Source of the DNA: a virus
Length of the DNA: 49,621 nucleotides
Strand: one strand, 5' to 3'
IMG/VR virus record: IMGVR_UViG_3300032288_005385
Coordinates: 1 to 49,621 of that record
A program made the position numbers and the translations under genes. The notes beneath the pieces were generated by a model. It made no database searches, was not told where the DNA came from, and worked only from the letters and a program-made list of their open reading frames with translations. Shown here piece by piece: positions 8,101-17,100 of this stretch (its first letter is position 1; every line of letters starts with the position of its first letter).

Positions 8101-11100
8101 CTGTTGATCACTGCTGTGGCTTCAGCTGGTTCTATTGCATCTCCGTTGATTATCACCACTGGAGGTTGTGTGTATCCCGAGCCGCCATCGATAATTTGCA
8201 CACTTTCCAACGACAACAAATAGTTGCTGTACCACTGATTGTAAGGCCAGGTGGACCACAATGCGCTGGTTGCTGGTACGTCACTTTCGATGTTGGTGCT
8301 AGAATTAAATGCTGTTCCTTGATCGTATGGCAACAACACAGGACTAGTAAACTTGGGTATTTCCAGTGATGTATTGTAGTAGGCCGGCAAATCAAAGTCA
8401 GTTATATCACCAAAGAATTCATCAAAACCGTTGTACAGCAAGTTGAATTCTCTAATGGTCACGTGATATGGCTTGACTTCTTGAATGTAGTCGCTTACAA
8501 ATTCTTGGTTGTCTCGCACGTAGTTTTGATACGGTATCAATTGACGAATTCTATGATCAACATCAATTAACGATGTCTTGACCAACCACTCTGGCGCAGA
8601 GAACTCACTCAACACAAAGTTAAACATCAATACCAACAGCTTGTTGCGCTGTATTTCCAAGTCTCCAACAAACAGTTCTTCGTTGATGGCTTGAATAATC
8701 TTTCTTGTTTCTATCACAGGCTCTTGATCAAAATACTGTGCATCAAATACTTCTACGTCAAATCCAAATCTGCCCAGGGCATAATCCCATAGTTCTGCGC
8801 TGAATTCAATGGTGCCATCTTGCAACCCAACTCTTTCCCAACCCAGGTCAGTTCTTAGATAGATTTCAAATTTTCCTTGAGCGTTGGCTGTGACTTTTAC
8901 ACTGCTGCCAACTGTGACAGTCAGTGTGCTCAAAGATGCATAATTGGGGACCTCGGCAACAACCTTAGTGCTAGAATTGTATCCGGGACGATACCAATTG
9001 ATATAGCTCCAATAGTCTGGTGTGTTGTACCCTTGTACTTTGGTGAGAACCAGTTCTCTAGTGTTGGGCGTAGTGTCGCTTTCTTGAACAGTGTAAATGG
9101 TCCATAGTCCGCGTTGACTGCTGTCAGTGGTCACAAGGTACTTGTAACCCAATGGTATTGATCCCAAGGGATCACTCCAGAACGGTGTTTGGAATCCCAA
9201 TATTTCTAAGTTGGCAACCTGAAGGTTCCAATTGGTAACGGTGACAGCATTGACAATTTCAGTCTGTGGAGGGATTGGTTCGCTGCTGTTCAGCAGGGTA
9301 AACGATTTGCTCTCAGTAATTGGATATTGTGCCAACACTGAATTTGCACGCTTTAGGTAATTTTTCAACGCGGCAAAACGATCCACAAACATCGATTGAC
9401 GTGGACGGAATTGCACGCCATAACGTTCGGCAGGCCCCAGGTTGGGATCAGGTACTTTGTTACCAAAGGTGTCTACCCCACAGAAACTGTCTTGAAGTTT
9501 GCGATATAAACTAGCACTCAAGAAACCATCGGCACGGTCCTGCGGAATTAATTCATACTCAACGTGCACATTGTCGTTGGTAAATTCACGATCATATTCA
9601 ATGCTGATCACTGTGTCGCTGGCTGAAATAAAATCAGCACAGTTGTACAATGCAATTGTGCTGGCATTTATAGGCGCCATGTAGGGAATGCCACTGGCTT
9701 TGGCATCAGCAATGTAAGATGCCACAGTGCTGGCTGGTAATGTTTTGCCCAACTGTGTGGCTGTGACCGTGATGCCACGTACCCAGAAATAGTAGTAGGT
9801 AGCAAATGTGCCATCTTGTGAAAGATTGGTGTTAACTGTGTAAGAAACAGTATTCAGTGGTATTCCTTCGCCTGTGTAAGATGATGGCGGTGTTGTGCTT
9901 TGTACCCACTGATAAACATCTACTTCACTGCCCGGGAACAACTGTGCCCAGCGTCGGCTGGCGTACACTATGCTGTCTTGATTGGGGTCAATGAATCTAA
10001 CTGAACTGATGTCCCACCAAATTTCTCCTACATGATCAGCAAACCATGTGCTACCTTTGAGGTTTGCAGGTCCCACATTGTAGGCCGCAGGGTCCACTGC
10101 GCCCACGTAATCAATGTTGGCTCGGGCGGCGCCCAATATTTTTCCTTGCAATGGGTTTATAAAATCCAAGAATTCAGTTCGTGCACTGGTGATTCTGTCA
10201 AAGAAGAACGCTGAGTTCAGCAGTCTAATATCTACCGTGGGCTGTTGAATTTCTACCACGCTCCAGGCGGGTGCTTGAGTTGGGTTTTCAAACACAAACA
10301 CAGCTCCAAAGTTTGCATCACTGTCGCCGGCATCATTTTTTGGTGCGCCGGCCATCAACACACCCGAGGTATAATCAACAGCAGCACCAAACCTATCATA
10401 CTGCCCCACAAGATTGTTGTTGATTTGTTGGCCAAACACAAACTTTCCAGGATTGGTTATAGTTAGCGAACTGCTGGGCAAATAATCAAATGTGTAAATT
10501 GCACCACTCTGCACAATTACCGAGAAGAATATTGTGCTGCCGGCATCAAACACTGTGGTACCATCATCGAATACTGTTTCAAGATAGATTGTGCCTTGAG
10601 GTGCGCCTACCACTAAGTTTTCAGCTGAATCATTTATGCTGATTGCGCTGCCAAATCCTGCGTATTGTACAGGGTATGGGCTGGTAATGGTTTGTGTCCA
10701 AGCAAACGTTTCAAATCCAAAATCAGCAAATGTGGTACCTACAGTGCCCGGTGCCACTTGCACCTTGTTGAAAGGGGGTGCTGCTGCCGAATTCTTGACG
10801 CTGATTGTGAGATATCCGGTGGTGCTGACTGTGGCCAACACATTCGGCACCGCGGTGTTGATTGCTGTGGCCAGACTAGCCACCGTTTCTGCCACAGGAA
10901 CCTCAACATCTATGTTGTCGATTCTAATTGTGTCTCCAGCAGTCAATCCTGGATTGGCCACCGTGGCTGTGATAGTGCCATATACTCTGCTTTGATTTAC
11001 AAAACGTTCAACAACACCACCTTTGAATATTTGTTGGCTGCTTTGTGGTTCGCCCACATACAGACTGCAATTGTTACTGCAAATTTGTACTGCTTGACCA

Positions 11101-14100
11101 AAGTTACTAAAGTCAGCTGTCACATGTTGGTCAACTTGTTGCACCTGCTGAAATTGATTGGTTTCAATTTCAATTATGTCACCAATTTGCAGATCGCCCA
11201 ATATGGTAACAATGTCACCAGATACAGTAAACGAGTTGGGAGCATCGATCACACTGTTGTCTTGGTTAATGAAAAATTCATTGTTAACCAATACACTGAC
11301 TGGTGCTGTAGGCGTTCCGCCCAGCACTGTGAAGCTCACGCTGGAAGGATCTGATCCGTATATGAACTTTTGTACATTGCGATCAAATACATAGACTGTG
11401 CCTGCTTGTGTTTCGCCATCAATGGTACGGTCTGGGGTTCCAATCATGACCTGACGGCCGTCTGTGGTACATGACACTGAGTGTCCAAATCTGTCACCGG
11501 CAGTTAGGCCGCCAGTGACCATGCTGGAATCAATTGTATCTACGTATTCAAAGTATCCTTTGGCGCTGACCACAACAACGTCAGTTGAAATGTAAGATCC
11601 AGCAAAGGTCACTGTGGTACCCGAGAACGTGTAATCAATATTGGGACGCAGCAGTGACTCGTTGACCTTGATACTGAAAGAGTAAATGTTTGTAGCGGTG
11701 AATAATCCAACTCTGCGACCACTAGCATCAATGTCATTGTCAAGATCATATGTTGATGCAGTATAAGGAATTTGGAAACTGTTGTAACGTGCAAATTCAA
11801 TCAAGGTCAATGCAAGTGCGGTGCCAGTGCCAGATCCCGTTCCAGTGGCAATAAATTCAACCCCAACTTTGTTGGCGCTGGCGCCTATAGCTACAAAATC
11901 TGTGTTGCCCAGGCTCAAGATGGTATAGGTTTGTCCAGGGACAAAACTTCCAGCTGTGGCTACACCAGGAGTGTTTGCAAAAGTAACAATGTTGAAATTG
12001 TTGTCGATGGTATAATCCACATCAACCGTTTGTATTTGACCGTTGAGAGTTACTTTGAGTTGATACTTGTTGTTGATCTGTATGCTGTCAGCAATGGCAT
12101 ATGATAGAGTAGTGCCGTCGGCCAAGATTCTTATCAACTGATCTTGCCAGTCAACGTAACCATAAGCATGAACCTGATTCAATCCTGGGGCGCCAATGTA
12201 CATCCAACGTTCGTCTAGACTCATGGCTACACTGTAGCCAAATTCTCCTGCACCAGTCAACAGTGTTCCGTAGCCTGCGGGTTGAGTCAGCAATTGGGAT
12301 TGTCCATAAGGAATAGATCCAGGAACACCCAACACCGGATCACGATAAATCACAACCGCATAACCGTTGTCAGCTTGTCCTGCTGAACCCAGGCTGGCGC
12401 TGGCACCGGCCACAGCATAGGTTTGATTGCCAAAGTCTATGGCATTGCCGTATCCGCGAAGGCCGGTCGTATCTAAGGTGAGTATGGCATCACCAATGGC
12501 CAACGGACTTACTGGAGTGTATTGATCAGTGAAACTCTTGACATAAACATAGATGGCTCCCCGGGCAGTGCCGCTGGCAAAACCATAACGTGGGCTACCA
12601 ACCAAGGCAGCCACTTTGTTTCTAGCCTGTGCTACGCTGGCCCCGTATTGTTCACTGGCATCAAGCAGCACTGGGTTCAGGGCAACAATGCTTGAAAATA
12701 CATTGTTTTTCTGGAGCACTTCCCATAGGCCGGCACCGTTGTCATCTACCCAAACTTTGGCGCCTGGCAAAATATTCAATGCATATGACAGGTCACCCAC
12801 ATCGCTGGCCTGTGCTACCCGCATGGTTTGCAAGGTAAATCCTAGACCTGTGCCATTGGCCACTGCACGATTGCTTGTGAAAGTAAATGCAATGTTCACT
12901 GTGTCAAGCGACGGAACGCTGAGTACCTGATAGACTCCGTTGATCTCACTGTCAAAGAACTTGATAATCAGTTTGTCACCAGCTTTTAACCCGTGCTGAC
13001 TGTTGAAAATTACTCGGCTGGTTCCATTTAAATTGTCACAAACATGCTGTAACTGTCCAGGCACTGCTTGGGCACGATAAATGTTCCAATCGTAATCGTT
13101 GATCTTGGCCACCCAAATACTGGTTCCTACTTCAATTTGATCTATGTTGGCCGCAAGACTGTCTGTGTTGTTGATATCAAACACTGTGATATCAGTGTCA
13201 TCCAAACTCACGTATCCAGCTGTTGGTAATCCTATATCGGTAGGCAGTTCAGTAGTGGTAGGCAGAATGTTGGTGCTGGTGAGATTGTAGCTAGAGCGCC
13301 ACACATCAGACAACAGCACTGTTTGGTCGGCTTGGCTTGATTGCTGGGGCACAACTACTTCTACCAAGCTGGGATTGCTGCTCAACAATGCACGATTTAA
13401 TCTCAATTCAAAGAAACTACGGTTGGCATTGGCACCGTAGACTGCTCGTTGAACTCCCCAATTTTCATAGATTGTGTAATCAGCTGCTTCTTTACCAAGG
13501 TTAGCCGATTTGAATAATTCTGCTGCCAGTATGGTACCTTTGGTACCCAAGAACTGACGATACACATTGACCTGGCTGACATCATCAAGATTCAATGCGG
13601 CTAGATATTGGCGTGGCTTGAAACCAATCAATCCATAACTCAATAGATCGTTGTCACTTTCAATATTGGCATCATTGATATTGTAGCTGTTGGCCAGTTG
13701 ATCAGCTTTGTTAGCAAGGTTAGGTAACAGTCCCAACTCAATTTGGGTATAATCACTCTGAGCCCAGTCATTGAAATTGAACTTTGCGCTGGGTTGCACA
13801 ATCTTGAGTGCTGACCAATAAACATTCTTGTATTTGACAATCTCGCCCTTGGGATAAGTCTTAAGTCCAGTCCACTCTTGAACATTGTCCTGATTCAAAA
13901 TAAATCCTGGCGTGTCTACGCTGCCATTCCAGTCACTGGTGGTCACAGCCACCAGTGTCAGTCTGCTTTGTCTTGCACCAGTAATTGGGTCATATATGAG
14001 GTCGCCGAACACGCTTTGATTGTCCAACACCATCATGTGTTCAAAATTGGTAAATCTTAAATTGATATAGCTGATGCTTTGTGTGGACAGTGGTTGTATA

Positions 14101-17100
14101 GTAAAAGTGTTGTCCAGACGAACCACATTCAAAGAGCGTGTGGGAATTTCGTTTGAGTTTTGATCCAACAATAGATTTTCGGTGGTTTCGGTCACAATAC
14201 CATCTACCACTGCACCAGGGCGGGTTACAGTCAATCCTTCGGCCAAGGGATTCAAATTGATAATGGCATTTGCGCTCCAACCCTGTTGACTCCAGTACAA
14301 AAATTCATTTACCATTCTTGGCCAGTTGAGCTCATAGCCATTGACCATGTTGTCAAATGTCAATCCTTGTTTTTCCAACAACTTTCCGTAACTCAGCAAA
14401 AAATCACTCACAGCAGTTTCGTTTACAAACACATATCCGTAAGGAACTTGCACCACAGTATCAGTGTAGAAAGTTGGTACACGCACCGTGATACCACCTG
14501 AACTGTATTCCTGTAGTCGACCCACTGCTTGACTTTGTAGTATTTCAAAATACGGCTGCGATGTTCCATATCCAAACACAGCAAATCCGCCGCCCTCGAC
14601 TCTTTGCACTGCCACACTGCTGTATCGGATTTGATCAAACGGCTGATTTTTATACAACAAAATGTTGTAGCTTTCGTCTGGAATGGTCAGTGTTGTGTTG
14701 GTGCTGTTGGGACTGGACTTTTCAGTGATCAACTTGATGTACTGCTTATCTGAATAGCTGGCCATGCGGTAGCACAATCTCACGTCCAGGGCCTTGAGAT
14801 CTGCGGTCAACAAGTCAGTTGAATCAATTCCAGTTTGTCTATTATAGTCCACGATCCAGTTGATGTAACTGGCTTTGCTGACACCGTTGCCGTAGACTTC
14901 AACACCGTTGGCATCCAATCTATAGCGACCATTGTAGAGATATTGATTGTAGTCAGTGTCAAACTTGTACAAGTCTCTGTCAGCAAAAAGTGCAAAGAAT
15001 TTTGCCGGGCGTGTAACTGCCAACACATGCATTACCGAGAATGGATATGAACTTGAATTCCACCACGATGCTTCAACTGGGCCGCCATCGCCGATTGCCC
15101 AGCTCTTTTGGTATTTAGATGTGATGTTTTGATTGAATGGTACCACGCCTACAACTGAGTTGAGCGGGCTCAATAATTCACCTTCCGGACCAGTGGGAAT
15201 CACCGATGTAAGACCAGGACGAGCATATTCTGGACGAATGTAAGGCGCAACGGGGTCGGCAACCAAGCCTGCTGCTAGGTCATCCCACAACACCAAGTTA
15301 TCCCCAGTATATGGCGCAGGTCCATAACGATCTTGCCACCAGTCGGGTTCAATTGTGAAACCCAGCATCTCCCAAGGAGTATAGCTTGGCTGCTGTGTGT
15401 CGTAGAAATAACGGTAAATTCCACGCCAGGCGCCCAACAAGTTTTCGTTGTTGAGTCGGTTGGTGGTATTGCTGTAGTTCCATGTAAACTCGTTGGTCGC
15501 ACTGAACGTCTGAGTTTTGTAATCCAATTTGTTCCAACCGCAGAAACTCAACAGATCAGAACCAAAAATTGAGTTCACTTCTTCAAAGCTGTAACCGGTA
15601 TTACGGAATTGACCCGGCAATACATCTTCCACTGTGAGAGGAACAGGATTGCCATCTTGCTTGATGTTGTTGTAAATTCTGGTTTCAAATTCCAACAGCA
15701 CTTGATCGCGAATGTCACCAAACACCAGCGTTGAGCTTCCGTCATGCCCAATTATGAATTCACCTGTGCCATTGCTGGTCACAAGCGTGGTAATCTCTGG
15801 CTCCCAGGCTGGGTACAAACCCATTTTGCTAGGAGTGTTGGGCACAAAGCTTCCGTAAGTGGCGCCGTACTCGTTGATGGTAACTGTGTCGCCAGTAGCA
15901 AGAGTTGTGGTAATTGTGATTCTAGGACCGTTTGTGGCCACCACATAATCTTTGTCACGAGTTAGAATTTGATCGTTTAGATACACACACAGTCCCAGAT
16001 AGTTGGAAGATGTATAATTGTAAACTTGTACAGTGTCAAAAACATAGTTGACGACCAGACCAACATTGTAGGTATTGCTATAAGAAGTTACCCCTTGAGG
16101 AATCATGTCGCTCCAGTAGAAGGGCTGAGTGTTTAACTTGCCCAAGGTAATATCTTGTATGGCTTCGTCTAAAATACTGGCTGTGGTTCTAAACGCAATG
16201 TTGTTTTGATTCAGCACTGCATCCAACATCTGCGCTTTGAATTTGGTATATTCGCGACTGCTGTACTGCAATGACGCAAAAATGTTATAGGCAGAACTGC
16301 GCATAAAGTAGCCAGCCAAAGTCAGCGGGCTACTTTGTTGAAGTATCACCAAACCGTATGGAACAATGTTTCCAAGATCACGACTGTTGTTGGATCCGTT
16401 GACGGGCCCAGTTAACGCCAATAAGTTTTCGCAAATGCTCTCGTAGTGAGTCCGGATTGTGCCCAATGTAAACGATGAGCTGTTGGCATTGAGCGGATTA
16501 TTTTCTAAATTGTTTGGTACTTGATAAAAACCCACCTTGCTGGTCTGATCACTTAGTGCCAAAATTTCAATTACATCTGTGGGCAGATATGTGTTGCTCA
16601 AGGTAATGGTTGTGCTGTCATCGCTGGCGATATAGGTATATTGACTTGGTTCAATAAATTGGCCGCCAACATAGGCCTTGATCACTGGCATTGCAATAGA
16701 TGATTGCGGTGTCACTGCAATGTCAAGTTGAAGTTTGTTGCCAGTATAGTTGAACTGAAATTGTTGATAAATTTGTTGCTCAACTACTGCGGTTTGCCAG
16801 CCAATCAACTTGGCGTATTCAGTTCTTGTTGCGTATTCTCTGGCCGAACCTGAGCTAATTGGAGTAACTGTACTGACATTGTCTATGGTGTAAGTGAAAC
16901 TGTCAACATACAAATTGTTGTCAAAAACAATGTCTCCCACGTTGTTGATATTCAGATATTGCAAAGGGAATTGCAACACTGGATCAAGAATAGTGGTATT
17001 GCCCACAGCATAACTAAACAATTTTGAACCCACAAAGTCGCTGGATTGATATTTGACTCTGTCACCAAAACTTACACCGTCCACATCATAGATATTGAAC

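Noticed and set aside
10665-11354. 229-residue plus-strand open frame inside the giant gene
   Set aside because: Cys- and His-rich random-looking translation opposite a coherent beta-rich protein; several similar frames occur in the giant gene as expected for 14 kb of open antisense.
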